Part shown: positions 43,282 to 52,829 of the stretch, piece by piece
How the letters are laid out: each line of letters opens with the position of its first letter
Numbering within the stretch: position 1 is the stretch's first letter
Assembly: GCF_039832105.1 (NCBI RefSeq)
Contig: NZ_JBDOHS010000003.1
Span: 124,001-188,000, forward strand
DNA from: Dorea_A sp016295505
Lineage (GTDB): Bacteria; Bacillota; Clostridia; Lachnospirales; Lachnospiraceae
Reading direction: 5' to 3'
Length of the DNA: 64,000 bases
Notes under the pieces: generated by a model
Seen by the model: only the letters and a program-made list of their open reading frames with translations
What the model was told of the DNA's origin: nothing
The model's database searches: none
Translations under genes and position numbers: made by a program

Positions 43282-43413
43282 AACATACTCCTTATCACGC
43301 CGGACATCATCCGTCGGCTCTTTGCTTATTTTTTGTATTATACTATTACCATAAACTAATTTTCTCCATTTTTCTTGTAATATCTTATTCAATTATAATA
43401 CAATAATACGATT

Positions 43414-44091
43414 TTATAATCCCTCTTCCCTTTTTCTTTTATAAACTGCAAGAACACGCGTCCCTACTACCAATGCCAATCCTATGAACGCAGTTGCGTA
43501 CAGTACTTCGACACTTTCTCCTTGTTTTATCATATCCGCAATATCATTAATATAAAAAACGTAAAACACCATAATAAGAAATGCTATACCTGCATTCAAT
43601 GCTTCAATCCAGATATTCGAGGAACGATATCTTCTAGCCGGAAGCTTTGCATCCAGATAAATCGTACAACCCATTAAAAGAACCACGGCAAGCCAGCAAA
43701 AAACATTCTCCACCGTCATATTCGGGATCCCTCCCTGAGCAAGGAAAAAAGGAACATAAAATGCCAGAAGTGCACTGATTTCCAACAAGTGAAGAACGAC
43801 CTGAAATCCGTACAATTGATTTTCTCCGATCGTCCGAATTAACATCTGCTCCGTTTCTTTTTTGTAATCTTCTTCTTCTATTTTTCTTCCCGCGAGGAGT
43901 TCACTCACCTGCAGATCAAATAATTTGCAGATATCTTCTATCAGACATATATCCGGCAAAGAACGCCCCGTTTCCCATTTTGAAACAGCACGATCCGTTA
44001 CCCCTAATTTTTCACCAAGCTGCTTCTGCGTCCAGTTTTTAGACTTTCTGCATTCGGCAATAAACAGTCCGACTTTTTTCACATCAATCAT
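43414..44091 (-). CDS. XRE-family HTH regulator with C-terminal membrane domain
   Basis: A 225-residue protein. The N-terminal HTH is FIAECRKSKNWTQKQLGEKL and DRAVSKWETGRSLPD, ending by residue 70. From about residue 95 there are four hydrophobic spans, ending KRKREEGL. This HTH plus integral-membrane layout is common in Firmicutes regulators that answer envelope signals. It is monocistronic; its target is unknown. Confidence 0.85.
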   Translation of the reverse strand: MIDVKKVGLFIAECRKSKNWTQKQLGEKLGVTDRAVSKWETGRSLPDICLIEDICKLFDLQVSELLAGRKIEEEDYKKETEQMLIRTIGENQLYGFQVVLHLLEISALLAFYVPFFLAQGGIPNMTVENVFCWLAVVLLMGCTIYLDAKLPARRYRSSNIWIEALNAGIAFLIMVFYVFYINDIADMIKQGESVEVLYATAFIGLALVVGTRVLAVYKRKREEGL

Positions 44092-44211
44092 CGCCGTGAC
44101 CTCCCTCCTCTGTTATATGTTAATTATGGCATATCTTTCTAAAAAATGCACCATACTGTCAGTAGAGTCGGAGTTTTCCCGTCATCGGATGCGAAAGTAT
44201 TTTCTACAACT

Positions 44212-44838
44212 TTATTCTTCCAGACCTTTGATGACATTCCAGGCTTCTTCGTCGAATTTTCTGTCCCGGTAATAATATTCTTTATCTTCTTCTTTAATAC
44301 TCCGAATCACCCTGCATGGATTACCTGCTGCCACCACCCAGTCCGGAATATCTCTGGTCACTACACTTCCGGCTCCGATCACCGTATTGCTCCCGATATG
44401 TACTCCCGGAAGGATCACAGTGCTTCCTCCGATCCATACATTATCTCCGATCGTAACTTCAATTCCATATTCGTACATGGAATTCCTGGATACCGGATGC
44501 ACCGGATGCCCAGCCGTATAGATTGCAACATTCGGTGCCAGCTGGCAGTTATCTCCGATCTTTACCCTCGCAACATCTAAGATCGTGCAGTTATAGTTCG
44601 CATAGAAATTCTTTCCAACCTCGATATGAAATCCATAATCGCAGTGAAAAGGCGGATTGATAAATGCATTTTCCGATTTCCCCAGCAGTTCCTTTACAAT
44701 TTCCGCAATTCCTTCAAAATCAGAACAATCTGCCGTATTTAATCTCTGCAGAATTTTTCTGCAGGCTTTCTGCTCTTCCATAATCTGTTCATCTGAGATG
44801 TATGCCATCCCCCGGTCTCTTCTTTCGGCCTGATTCAT
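44212..44838 (-). CDS. sugar O-acetyltransferase (maltose/galactoside acetyltransferase family)
   Basis: A 208-residue left-handed beta-helix acetyltransferase. The Mac N-terminal helix segment (AYISDEQIMEEQKACRKILQ) is followed by FINPPFHCDYGFHIEVGKNF, the catalytic histidine in IYTAGHPVHPVSR, and hexapeptide turns IGDNVWIGGSTVILPGVHIG. It acetylates sugars that cannot be metabolised. ATG at 44838 follows AAGGAAGG; an upstream in-frame extension overlaps the neighbour. Confidence 0.9.
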   Translation of the reverse strand: MNQAERRDRGMAYISDEQIMEEQKACRKILQRLNTADCSDFEGIAEIVKELLGKSENAFINPPFHCDYGFHIEVGKNFYANYNCTILDVARVKIGDNCQLAPNVAIYTAGHPVHPVSRNSMYEYGIEVTIGDNVWIGGSTVILPGVHIGSNTVIGAGSVVTRDIPDWVVAAGNPCRVIRSIKEEDKEYYYRDRKFDEEAWNVIKGLEE

Positions 44839-44899
44839 TGCACGCCTTCCTTTCCTCTGAACATTTGTCATATTAGCAACAAGACACATTTTATGATCA

Positions 44900-45859
44900 T
44901 TATTTCTTATATCCGGTCGCAAAATCAACGACATTCCTAAGTGATCGGCCATTCAGGTATGCTTCCAGATTCTCAGCCGCAATATCAACAATCCGTTCAA
45001 ATGTCTCCGGAAGATGATACTGTCCGGAAATATGAGGTGTGATCATCACATTGTCCTGTTTCCACAGCGGATGTTCTGCAGGAAGAGGTTCCGGATCCGT
45101 TACATCAATCCCTGCCGCCATGATCTGATGATTCTTAAGAACTTCATATAATAAATCCGTGTCAACGGCGCTTCCTCTTCCTCCATTCAAAAAGATTGCC
45201 TGCTTTTTCATCAACGCAAACCTTTCTTTTGTATAAATGTGATGCGTCTCCTTTGTTCCCGGCAAAAATGAAACAATTACATCTGCTCTCGGCAATACTT
45301 CATCCAGCTGCTCCGTCGTATATAATTCATCCACTCCGTCTGGACATTCACATTTTCTGCGTTTTATGCCAAGTGTATAAGCTCCCAGTGCTTTTGCCAT
45401 ACGAGCAAAATGAAGTCCGATATCCCCCAGGCCGACAACCAGCACCGTTGCATCTGTAATAGATACTACCGTTCCCTCATCTGTCCATTCAGTTCTCGCC
45501 TGTGCATCCCGGTAAAGATGCAGCTTTTTCTGTAACATGAACATCATACCAAACATATGCTCCGCAACAGCTTTACTGTATGCTCCGGTTGCATTCGTCA
45601 AAATAGTTCCGTCACTTAAGATCCCAGGTATTACATATGGATCCGCTCCTGCAGAGTTCAACTGCAAAAACTCCAGTCGATTCGATGCCCTGATTTTTTC
45701 TGCCGGAACATTGCCGATGATGAACTCTGCATCGGCAATCACAGACTCTTCCACCTCCGTTGGTGAAGAATAGATAAATCTGCATCCTTTTCCTGCTTTC
45801 TCCAGTTTTTCTTTATGTCTTTCCTGTACCGGTATTACAACCAAAACCTTTTTTTCCAT
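44900..45859 (-). CDS. D-2-hydroxyacid dehydrogenase family protein
   Basis: A 319-residue NAD-dependent enzyme. NAD loop VLVVGLGDIGLHFARMAKAL, then the catalytic set: Arg in LNGGRGSAVD, Glu in DVTDPEPLPAEHPLW, and His in NVMITPHISGQY. The family includes glyoxylate/hydroxypyruvate and phosphoglycerate dehydrogenases. ATG at 45859 follows GGAGAAGGG. It overlaps the end region of the WYL regulator gene and may be co-transcribed with it. Confidence 0.88.
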   Translation of the reverse strand: MEKKVLVVIPVQERHKEKLEKAGKGCRFIYSSPTEVEESVIADAEFIIGNVPAEKIRASNRLEFLQLNSAGADPYVIPGILSDGTILTNATGAYSKAVAEHMFGMMFMLQKKLHLYRDAQARTEWTDEGTVVSITDATVLVVGLGDIGLHFARMAKALGAYTLGIKRRKCECPDGVDELYTTEQLDEVLPRADVIVSFLPGTKETHHIYTKERFALMKKQAIFLNGGRGSAVDTDLLYEVLKNHQIMAAGIDVTDPEPLPAEHPLWKQDNVMITPHISGQYHLPETFERIVDIAAENLEAYLNGRSLRNVVDFATGYKK

Positions 45860-45876
45860 TTCCCTTCTCCTCATCA

Positions 45877-46890
45877 TTATTCACTGTATTGCTCAAGCAT
45901 CCTGCCAAGTTCCGTCTTCATTCTCTCCGCCACATGTTCCGGTCCGATGATCTTCACTCCATCTCCCAGTGCGAATACCCAGCTCAGGAACTGACTGCTC
46001 ACCTGCACATCCACATTTACTGTAAAATGCTCTTCGTCTGCAGGAATCATCATTATATCCTTACCAAACCGGTCAATCATAACTCCCGCAAAACTGTTTT
46101 TTACCAGAAGTCTGACACGTTCTTCCTTTCCTCCATACATTCCAAAACTCTTCTTCGCATAAGCCGCCATATCAAGCTTCTGAAAGAGTTCCTTTCCTTC
46201 CCTCATTTCCTTCGACATCCGTATATGAAGCATCTTATCCACCCGGTAATGTTTGATCATGCCTGCATCAGAATCATAACCGATCAGGTAATAGTTCTCA
46301 TTATCCCAGGACAGCCCCCATGGACTGATATGATAATAAGCTCCTCCATGCCGAAGTTCCATTTCTTTTTTTACATTCCACTGAAAATATTGAAAACGAA
46401 TCTTTCTGTTTTCCGCAATTGCATTATGAATCTCATCCACATTGTAATAGATACTCTCATTCATGGTCTTGATACGACCGGATACGAATACCTGCCGCTG
46501 CAGCTTTGCCGCATCGAATCTGCTGACCAGCGTCTCCAGCTTTTTGATCAGTTCATTGGATTTTCTTGCAGTAATGAACTTCGAAGACTGAATCGCATCC
46601 ACCAGCAGCTTCAGTTCCGGAAGCTCAAACTGACGATCCACCACATGATAATGATAGCGGTTGCCGACCGGCTCTCCCTCCACTTCAATTCCCAGTTTTT
46701 CCAGATCTTTCAGATCATTATAGATACTCTTTCGTCCGGCTGTCACCCCATAGTTTTCAAGACTATCTATAATCTCCGGCATCGTAATGTAATGCTCCTC
46801 ATCTGTCTTTTCCGTCATGATTTTCGCCAGATAATATAATTTAAATTTCTGATTTGCTCCTTTAGCCATATCGTACTCCTGTTTACACAT
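45877..46890 (-). CDS. WYL-domain transcriptional regulator
   Basis: A 337-residue protein. An N-terminal winged helix (KFKLYYLAKIMTEKTDEEHY, then SLENYGVTAGRKSIYNDLKD) is followed by the WYL domain with ISPWGLSWDNENYYLIGYDS and the C-terminal WCX extension, SQFLSWVFALGDGVKIIGPE. WYL domains sense ligands or nucleic acids. It is directly upstream of the hydroxyacid dehydrogenase gene. Targets are unknown. Confidence 0.88.
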   Translation of the reverse strand: MCKQEYDMAKGANQKFKLYYLAKIMTEKTDEEHYITMPEIIDSLENYGVTAGRKSIYNDLKDLEKLGIEVEGEPVGNRYHYHVVDRQFELPELKLLVDAIQSSKFITARKSNELIKKLETLVSRFDAAKLQRQVFVSGRIKTMNESIYYNVDEIHNAIAENRKIRFQYFQWNVKKEMELRHGGAYYHISPWGLSWDNENYYLIGYDSDAGMIKHYRVDKMLHIRMSKEMREGKELFQKLDMAAYAKKSFGMYGGKEERVRLLVKNSFAGVMIDRFGKDIMMIPADEEHFTVNVDVQVSSQFLSWVFALGDGVKIIGPEHVAERMKTELGRMLEQYSE

Positions 46891-46975
46891 TACTTACACA
46901 TTTTTTCTTAGTATAACACATGTGGACAGTTTTTGTGATACAATAAAAGGCATCGATAGAAAGGACGAAATCAGT

Positions 46976-48322
46976 ATGAATTCTCAACAAATAGACTTTG
47001 GTGGCAGCAATGTCAGGCACAATATCCTTTCTGTAGTTGCCCCAATGCTGGTCGCTCAGATCCTAAACCTGCTTTACAATATTATTGACCGTATCTATAT
47101 CGGAAAACTTCCGGGCGAAGGCACCGTTGCTCTTGCCGGGCTCGGTCTGTGTTTTCCGGTTATTACCATGGTAACTGCATTTGCCAATCTGTTTGGACAG
47201 GGCGGTGCTCCACTGTGTTCCATCGCGAGAGGAAAACGAGACACAAAAGGAGCCCAGAAAATAATGAATCATGCATACTTTATGCTGATACTTACCGGAA
47301 TCATGATTACAGTTCTGGGAATTCTGTTCCACAAACCCATTCTCTATCTGTTTGGTGCAAGTGATACTACTTATCCATATGCCGCCGGCTATATGGTGAT
47401 CTACCTTCTGGGGACAGTTTTTGTCATGACCGCTCTGGGCCTCAACCCATATATCAACTGTCAGGGTTTTGCCAAAATCGGTATGAAGACAGTAACACTC
47501 GGTGCGATCAGCAATATTATCCTCGACCCGGTCTTTATCTTTTTACTGCATCTGGGTGTAAAAGGTGCGGCTCTCGCTACGATTATCTCTCAGCTTTTTT
47601 CCGCCCTATGGGTGCTCCGGTTTCTGACCGGGGCGCAGACAGAACTGAAGTTAACTTTTCATGAATTCCATCCGGACTTTACCTGCATCTGTGAGATTAC
47701 AAAACTGGGAACTTCTTCTTTCGTCATGTCCTTCACCAATGGACTGGTGCAGGTTGCATGCAATTCCATGCTTCAGATCTTCGGAGGCGACATCTATATC
47801 AGTGTCATGACGGTAATCAATTCGATTCGCGAAATTGCACAGACTCCTGTCATGTCTCTTGCCGAAGGGTCTTCCCCTGTCATCAGCTATAATTACGGTG
47901 CCGGGCAGACAGATCTGATGAAAAAAGCAATCCGCTTCATGACTATTACCTGTTTTGGATATACTCTGTCTATCTGGGGAATGATATCCGCTTTTCCCGA
48001 ATTGTTTATCAGAATCTTTAATCATGATGCGTTACTCATTGAAAAGGCGGTTCCGTCACTGCATATATATTTCTTCGGATTCTTTATGATGGCTTTTCAA
48101 TTTACCGGACAATGTGTATTCAAAGCACTCAATAAGGCCAAACAGGCCGTATTCTTTTCCATATTGCGAAAGGCGATCATCGTAGCACCGCTTACCTTCA
48201 TACTCCCACATATTGCAGGTCTTGGTGTCGTCGGAGTATTTCTCGCAGAACCAATCTCCAGCTTTATCGGAGGACTGGCCTGCTACATTACCATGAGAAA
48301 AACTGTGCTGGCAAAATTATAA
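46976..48322 (+). CDS. MATE-family efflux transporter
   Basis: A 448-residue protein with 12 spans in two repeats. The first has NLLYNIIDRIYIGKLPGEGT and FPVITMVTAFANLFGQGGAPL, the second MSLAEGSSPVISYNYGAG. This matches the NorM/DinF superfamily exporters of drugs or metabolites. Start ATG at 46976 follows GAAAGGA. It is transcribed towards the vWA gene and ends in a hairpin overlapping the stop codon (48305-48331). Confidence 0.92.
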   Translation: MNSQQIDFGGSNVRHNILSVVAPMLVAQILNLLYNIIDRIYIGKLPGEGTVALAGLGLCFPVITMVTAFANLFGQGGAPLCSIARGKRDTKGAQKIMNHAYFMLILTGIMITVLGILFHKPILYLFGASDTTYPYAAGYMVIYLLGTVFVMTALGLNPYINCQGFAKIGMKTVTLGAISNIILDPVFIFLLHLGVKGAALATIISQLFSALWVLRFLTGAQTELKLTFHEFHPDFTCICEITKLGTSSFVMSFTNGLVQVACNSMLQIFGGDIYISVMTVINSIREIAQTPVMSLAEGSSPVISYNYGAGQTDLMKKAIRFMTITCFGYTLSIWGMISAFPELFIRIFNHDALLIEKAVPSLHIYFFGFFMMAFQFTGQCVFKALNKAKQAVFFSILRKAIIVAPLTFILPHIAGLGVVGVFLAEPISSFIGGLACYITMRKTVLAKL

Positions 48323-48349
48323 TGCCAGCACAAACTATCTTTAACAATT

Positions 48350-49030
48350 CTATTCCTTTTTCTGATGACGCAGTGCATAATCCTCCCGTATCTCATCTGC
48401 CCATCTGTCATTCTCTTCAAACGCCATGGCAGCTGTCGTTGCTGCACAGGAGCGCATCCTGGATACCGCTTTACTGAGCACCTCATAGTTTAACTGAGTT
48501 CCCTCTCTGTCACACTCATACTTGACTGCTCGATTCGCCTGTATTCCAAACCTGCCTGCGACAGCAATTGCATCAATATTGGCTCCAAGAAACAGAAATT
48601 CCCAGCCATACTTTGCTTTCTGACGCTCTAACATATGCTTTACTTTCTCATAGGTATATCTTCGACTTGCATTTTCCATACCATCTGTTGTAATAATAAA
48701 TAATGTTTTTTCCGGGCGATCTTCTTCTCTCGCATATTTGTGAACATTTCCAATATGATGGATCGCTCCTCCGACTGCATCCAGAAGCGCTGTGCATCCC
48801 CGCACATAATATTGTCTGTCATTCATTGGTTCTATTTTGTCAAGCGGCACTCTGTCATATAATACTTCTGTCGTATCATCGAATAATACAGCAGAAATAA
48901 CAGCCTCTCCTTCTTCCTTTTTCTGCTTATCAATCAGAGAATTGAATCCTCCGATCGTGTCACTTTCCAGACCACTCATTGATCCGCTCCTGTCTAATAC
49001 AAATACTAATTCTGTTAATCCTTTTTTCAT
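48350..49030 (-). CDS. von Willebrand factor A domain protein (TerY-like)
   Basis: A 226-residue stand-alone vWA domain. The MIDAS metal site is complete: VLDRSGSMSG (Asp13, Ser15, Ser17), the threonine in RGCTALLDAVGG, and the aspartate in IITTDGMEN. No signal peptide is seen, so it is cytoplasmic. ATG at 49030 follows AGAAGGGAG. It lies behind the macrodomain-HTH gene, but a terminator (49093-49123) separates them, so it is probably transcribed on its own. TerY-like proteins accompany tellurite, stress and phage-resistance loci; its role here is unknown. Confidence 0.85.
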   Translation of the reverse strand: MKKGLTELVFVLDRSGSMSGLESDTIGGFNSLIDKQKKEEGEAVISAVLFDDTTEVLYDRVPLDKIEPMNDRQYYVRGCTALLDAVGGAIHHIGNVHKYAREEDRPEKTLFIITTDGMENASRRYTYEKVKHMLERQKAKYGWEFLFLGANIDAIAVAGRFGIQANRAVKYECDREGTQLNYEVLSKAVSRMRSCAATTAAMAFEENDRWADEIREDYALRHQKKE

Positions 49031-49092
49031 ATGTATGACTCCCTTCTGAAATACTGTTTTCCTATCTGATGTCAGAATCATAACATACACAG

Positions 49093-49123
49093 AAAAAAAT
49101 AAAGTCGCCACACAGGCGACCTT
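49093..49123 (-). terminator. terminator at the end of the 15-gene operon
   Basis: On the minus strand AAGGTCGCC and GGCGACTTT pair with a 5-base loop, followed by ATTTTTTT. It ends the long transcript after the macrodomain-HTH gene and before vWA. Confidence 0.82.
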
Positions 49124-49145
49124 AAAAACATCATCATGCGTTAAA

Positions 49146-50195
49146 CTATGAAATCAGACAGGGAAGTCCATGTTCCTCCAGCTGTATATCCAGTTCAATC
49201 ATGTCATAGATCTGATTTTCAATAAAATAGGAGAAGATCACATCCGTCTTATCACAGGGCGATAATGCATATCCTGCCCTGGCAAGAAGATCTCTTGTTT
49301 CATCCATATTGAGCTTTGCTCCGATACACAGACACATCGCTGTCATTTTCTGCGGGTGCGCATTCGGATTGTTCTTAATCTTTGAGAACGTTTTTTTGTC
49401 CACAATAGCACGTTTATAGACTTCTGCATTCGTCATTCCTTTGGATTTAATCAGGTACAGAAGATACTGCGAAAATGTATCCGTCAGATGCTTCATCCGT
49501 TCTTCCAGTGCGCTTTCATGTGCTTCACTGAAGGTATATTCATCAACGGATTCCCGGATCAGTCCTCCGCTCTCAACCTCTGCAGCTCTTGCCGCCCTTT
49601 GTCTTGCCGCAGGATACATATTTCCCGGGAAGGAAGGATATACATATTCCTCTTCCCGCTTTTTCTGCACATAATTCCGGTCAATGTAGGTTTCCAGATC
49701 CGGACAGATCTGCTTTCCAAGTCCGGTTGCCTTTCCATCGAATACAACCAGATAGATCATCATTTCCTGATGAAGCAGAAATGAATGGATCTCATCGACA
49801 GCAATCCGCATTCCCTCTTCTTTCGGATAGCCGAATCCACCGGTTGAGATCAGCGGAAATGCAATTGAGCGAATCTGATTCTCTGCCGCAATCCGCAGAC
49901 TGTTCCGGTAACAGGATCTGAGTTTGCGTTCTTCTCCCAGAAATCCACCCCGATAAAGGGGACTGACCGCATGGATAATATACTTTGCCGGAAGCCGGAA
50001 GCCCGGAGTCAGAAATGCTTCCCCTTCTTTTACATAACCAATCTTTTTCCTGCATTCCAGAAGCTGTTCATATCCCGCAGCTTTATATACCGCATAATCA
50101 CAGCCTGTTCCTACGGTCGGATGATCATTGGCCGTGTTCACAATTGCGTCCACTTCCATATTTACAATATCATTTCGAACGATTTTAAATGGCAC
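49146..50195 (-). CDS. macrodomain protein fused to a C-terminal HTH-like domain
   Basis: A 349-residue protein. The macro domain (1 to about 170) has DAIVNTANDHPTVGTG, AAGYEQLLECRKKIG, YIIHAVSP and LISTGGFGYPKEEG, the ADP-ribose phosphate loop. A linker (about 171-230) leads to a helical domain with MTNAEVYKRAIVDKKTFSKI and MCLCIGAKLNMDETRDLLAR, resembling an XRE-like helix-turn-helix. It may sense or remove ADP-ribose and bind DNA. It starts at GTG 50195 after GAGGTG, overlapping the reductase gene by 34 bases. It is last in the long operon. Confidence 0.82.
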   Translation of the reverse strand: MPFKIVRNDIVNMEVDAIVNTANDHPTVGTGCDYAVYKAAGYEQLLECRKKIGYVKEGEAFLTPGFRLPAKYIIHAVSPLYRGGFLGEERKLRSCYRNSLRIAAENQIRSIAFPLISTGGFGYPKEEGMRIAVDEIHSFLLHQEMMIYLVVFDGKATGLGKQICPDLETYIDRNYVQKKREEEYVYPSFPGNMYPAARQRAARAAEVESGGLIRESVDEYTFSEAHESALEERMKHLTDTFSQYLLYLIKSKGMTNAEVYKRAIVDKKTFSKIKNNPNAHPQKMTAMCLCIGAKLNMDETRDLLARAGYALSPCDKTDVIFSYFIENQIYDMIELDIQLEEHGLPCLIS

Positions 50196-51157
50196 TTTTT
50201 CACCTCATTTGCATATGCATTTTTCTCAGGAACAGGTACCTTTTCCGGATCCCGGTCGTGGAGGATTGCTTCTGCCTGAAGACGCCCGCTTTCTATAGCG
50301 TAGGAGATTCCTTCCCCACTTTCGAAACACGAAATATATGCACAGTCTCCGATCCGTGGAATCTTCGTTCCATCCGTCGGCATATGCCGGGTCGCACCGA
50401 TCACCGCTCCTTTCGGCTTCCTCTCATAGCTGCAGTCTGAAAAATAAGTCTTTTTCATCTGCTCTTCAAACTCCGCAAATAACCGCTTCACCTCTTCCCG
50501 GCGGTCTGCACTCCACACTCCGTAGTTCCACAGACGTTCTCCCACCGGAAAGAGCCAGGCATAGCCTTCTCCATACTGCCAGTCATATTTGAAATAAAAG
50601 GTATCCGAAGGAAGGCGACAATCCCCATATACTCTGGCCGACATTCCCACCGGCACATCATCCGGTTTTGCAACACCAAGCTTCTGCCCTCCGATTGCCC
50701 CACAGGCAAGGACAACCCGGTCTGCCGTAAGACTTCCATCCACCAGATAACCGGATCCGTTCTTTCTTACAGATAAGACCGTCCTGTCCGTCATTACCTC
50801 ACATCCGGCCTCCCTTGCAAGCCGCAGAAGATACCCATCGAATACATCTCTGGATAATCCATAGGCATAATCTTCATATCCTTCATTTCGGCAATAGCGC
50901 CTCTCCTCTATCTCTCCAAAGTTGGAAGTAACATTACGATATATTTTTTTCCCGCCAAGGGATATCAGGTCCTTTTCCTGAATATTGATGTTCTTCAGTA
51001 CCTGCATACAGTGGCTTGACAGTCCGTCTCCGCAGACTTTCCCGGTCAACTCTCTTCGCCGTTCCAGAATCAGGCATTTTTTTCCTGCCCGCGCAAGCGT
51101 AAGTCCACATGCAAGTCCTGCAGGCCCGGCACCTATAATAATTATATCATAATTCAT
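50162..51157 (-). CDS. geranylgeranyl-reductase-family FAD-dependent oxidoreductase
   Basis: A 331-residue flavoenzyme. The FAD loop is IIIIGAGPAGLACGLTLARA, CGDGLS (residues 42-47) is the redox-cysteine segment of the family, and GLSRDVFDGYLLRLA follows. YAWLFP (199-204) is the YxWxFP signature near the prenyl pocket, and GDCAYISCFESGEGISYAIE is the second FAD contact. Such enzymes saturate prenyl chains. Start ATG at 51157 is placed by homology; the ribosome site is weak. It lies in the operon with idi and ubiA, so a prenylated product of the cluster is the likely substrate. Confidence 0.82.
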   Translation of the reverse strand: MNYDIIIIGAGPAGLACGLTLARAGKKCLILERRRELTGKVCGDGLSSHCMQVLKNINIQEKDLISLGGKKIYRNVTSNFGEIEERRYCRNEGYEDYAYGLSRDVFDGYLLRLAREAGCEVMTDRTVLSVRKNGSGYLVDGSLTADRVVLACGAIGGQKLGVAKPDDVPVGMSARVYGDCRLPSDTFYFKYDWQYGEGYAWLFPVGERLWNYGVWSADRREEVKRLFAEFEEQMKKTYFSDCSYERKPKGAVIGATRHMPTDGTKIPRIGDCAYISCFESGEGISYAIESGRLQAEAILHDRDPEKVPVPEKNAYANEVKKCHLKSFEMIL

Positions 51158-51219
51158 ATCTCTGTCCCATTCAAGTGCATACACATCACGTTGCAATTCT
51201 TACCAAAACAGGCTGCCGC

Positions 51220-52080
51220 CTATATATTGATCACATGTGCCTTGATGCTTCCATAATATTTCCCGAGCAGATGCCAGGTCAGCTCCGTCAGATTCAGCCT
51301 TGCATTCGGCTTCTTCGTGAACAGACCACGGAAATTCTGTATCCACATTTTGTATATGTTCAGATCATAGTTAAACCAGGATCCGTACCGTTTCTGCAAT
51401 TTACTGCTTGACACCCCGTTTCGGAAGCTTTTTTTCCGGATTCCGTTAAGCGTATTGACACTGTGTGCCCGGATAACAACCGACGGAATATACATCAGCT
51501 TCGCTTGCTGTTCCAGTGCACGCCAGCACAGATCCACATCTTCCGCATTATTGGCAAACCACAGGTCAAACCCTTTGATCTGCTTCAGAAGCTTTCTGGT
51601 ATAGGCACAGTTTGCCGTGACAAATGCATCATTCAGTTTTTTTTCTTTTACCTGATAAGCCTCATCCCCAAAACTCATGATCAGTCTCCAGGCAAGTGTT
51701 CCCCAGTATTCCTCATATTTATTCTCAAAAGGAGCCGTTGTCACTTTTCCTCCCAGACCGTCCAGCTCGTATTTTACAAATGCTTTTTCTATCTCTTCCA
51801 GCCAGTTTTTCTCAACGATGCAGTCTCCGTCTGTAAATGCAATGATATCTCCTTTTGCACGTCTGATTCCGACATTTCTTCCCGCAGCTGCCGTCTTTTT
51901 CGGATTTTCCAGTATCGTCACCTCCGGAAATCTGGAGGCCAGCATACGGGTGCGATCTGAAGATCCCCCGTCTGCAAGCAGGATCTCATCTGGCTTGCGC
52001 GTATTGTGAACCAACGCATCTATACATGCTGTGATATGTTTTTCTTCATTATAAACCGGAATTACTACTGATATTTTCAT
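51220..52080 (-). CDS. family 2 glycosyltransferase
   Basis: A 286-residue GT-A enzyme. It starts MKISVVIPVYNEEKHITACI, with DEILLADGGSSDRT, the DGDC metal motif (AFTDGDCIVEKNWL), and NAEDVDLCWRA near the acceptor site. No C-terminal membrane pair is obvious, unlike the two other GT2s of the cluster. Its ATG overlaps the stop of the UbiV-like gene (ATGA), implying coupled translation. It transfers a sugar to an unknown acceptor, presumably the cluster product. Confidence 0.85.
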   Translation of the reverse strand: MKISVVIPVYNEEKHITACIDALVHNTRKPDEILLADGGSSDRTRMLASRFPEVTILENPKKTAAAGRNVGIRRAKGDIIAFTDGDCIVEKNWLEEIEKAFVKYELDGLGGKVTTAPFENKYEEYWGTLAWRLIMSFGDEAYQVKEKKLNDAFVTANCAYTRKLLKQIKGFDLWFANNAEDVDLCWRALEQQAKLMYIPSVVIRAHSVNTLNGIRKKSFRNGVSSSKLQKRYGSWFNYDLNIYKMWIQNFRGLFTKKPNARLNLTELTWHLLGKYYGSIKAHVINI

Positions 52081-52829
52081 CTCTGCTCTCTTTCCTTCAG
52101 TCTGTGCATCTGTTCCAGACATACGTCATAATTCTGTGCATACAGAAGATCCGGGGATTCTTCTGATTCCACATAGACATACTTCTTTCCCAGCATATAT
52201 CCATCCACAGACATATCCAGACTGAACTTTTCATTTACCATGTGCTGCTTTCCGTCAAGACAGGCCCGTCTGCAGTCTGTTCCATACAGATTGTTCTCAT
52301 AAGTATAATAACAGAGCCGGTTTACCGTTGCGTACGTAATTCTTCCATACATCAGCATCGCATCGATTCCCTGCTCCCGCAGAAGCCGGCAATGTCTTGG
52401 CTGATCCGTCGCAATCACTACCGGCGCCAGTGATTCAAGGAACTGATAATGCAACAGATTCACTGCACGATTTCTGGCTATCCCCATATAACTCCATACA
52501 AGCAAAAGCCCGGTATCCAGCTTGCCAAGCCTGCGCAGAAGTCCGATATCCTGAAGAAATACTCCATCAAGCAGGCCCTGATGATTCCAGTAACAGATAT
52601 GCTGAACCACCTGATCGAACACCGTATCCGTCAGATAACACGGGGTCTGGTAATAGACCTTTTTCCCGCTTTCTTTCAACTGTCTCATCCGGTCTTCCAG
52701 CTCTGCACTTCCTCCGGGGAACATCCGGTAATTACAGTACATATCTCCCAGAACGACACCATCAATCTCTATATTGGCACCAATTTTGGCCACCGTATTC
52801 TCATCATATGTTTCCAGCGAAATAATCAT
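52077..52829 (-). CDS. U32-family protein, UbiV-like (4Fe-4S)
   Basis: A 250-residue protein of the U32 peptidase family. Counting from ATG 52829, cysteines at 32, 173, 186 and 190 give C-x140-C-x12-C-x3-C. This equals the spacing I recall for the four cluster ligands of E. coli UbiV (Cys39/180/193/197). Segments GDMYCNYRMFPG and YENNLYGTDCRRACLDGK carry them. UbiV with UbiU hydroxylates the ubiquinone ring without oxygen using prephenate. The start is ATG overlapping the upstream stop (ATGA) after AGGGGG; a GTG 9 bases earlier is an alternative. It pairs with the U32 gene just upstream. The catalytic role here is inference. Confidence 0.75.
   Translation of the reverse strand: MIISLETYDENTVAKIGANIEIDGVVLGDMYCNYRMFPGGSAELEDRMRQLKESGKKVYYQTPCYLTDTVFDQVVQHICYWNHQGLLDGVFLQDIGLLRRLGKLDTGLLLVWSYMGIARNRAVNLLHYQFLESLAPVVIATDQPRHCRLLREQGIDAMLMYGRITYATVNRLCYYTYENNLYGTDCRRACLDGKQHMVNEKFSLDMSVDGYMLGKKYVYVESEESPDLLYAQNYDVCLEQMHRLKEREQR

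Noticed and set aside
45889..46839. Plus-strand reading frame (316 codons) opposite the WYL regulator
   Set aside because: Antisense to a well-supported regulator; composition typical of a shadow frame.
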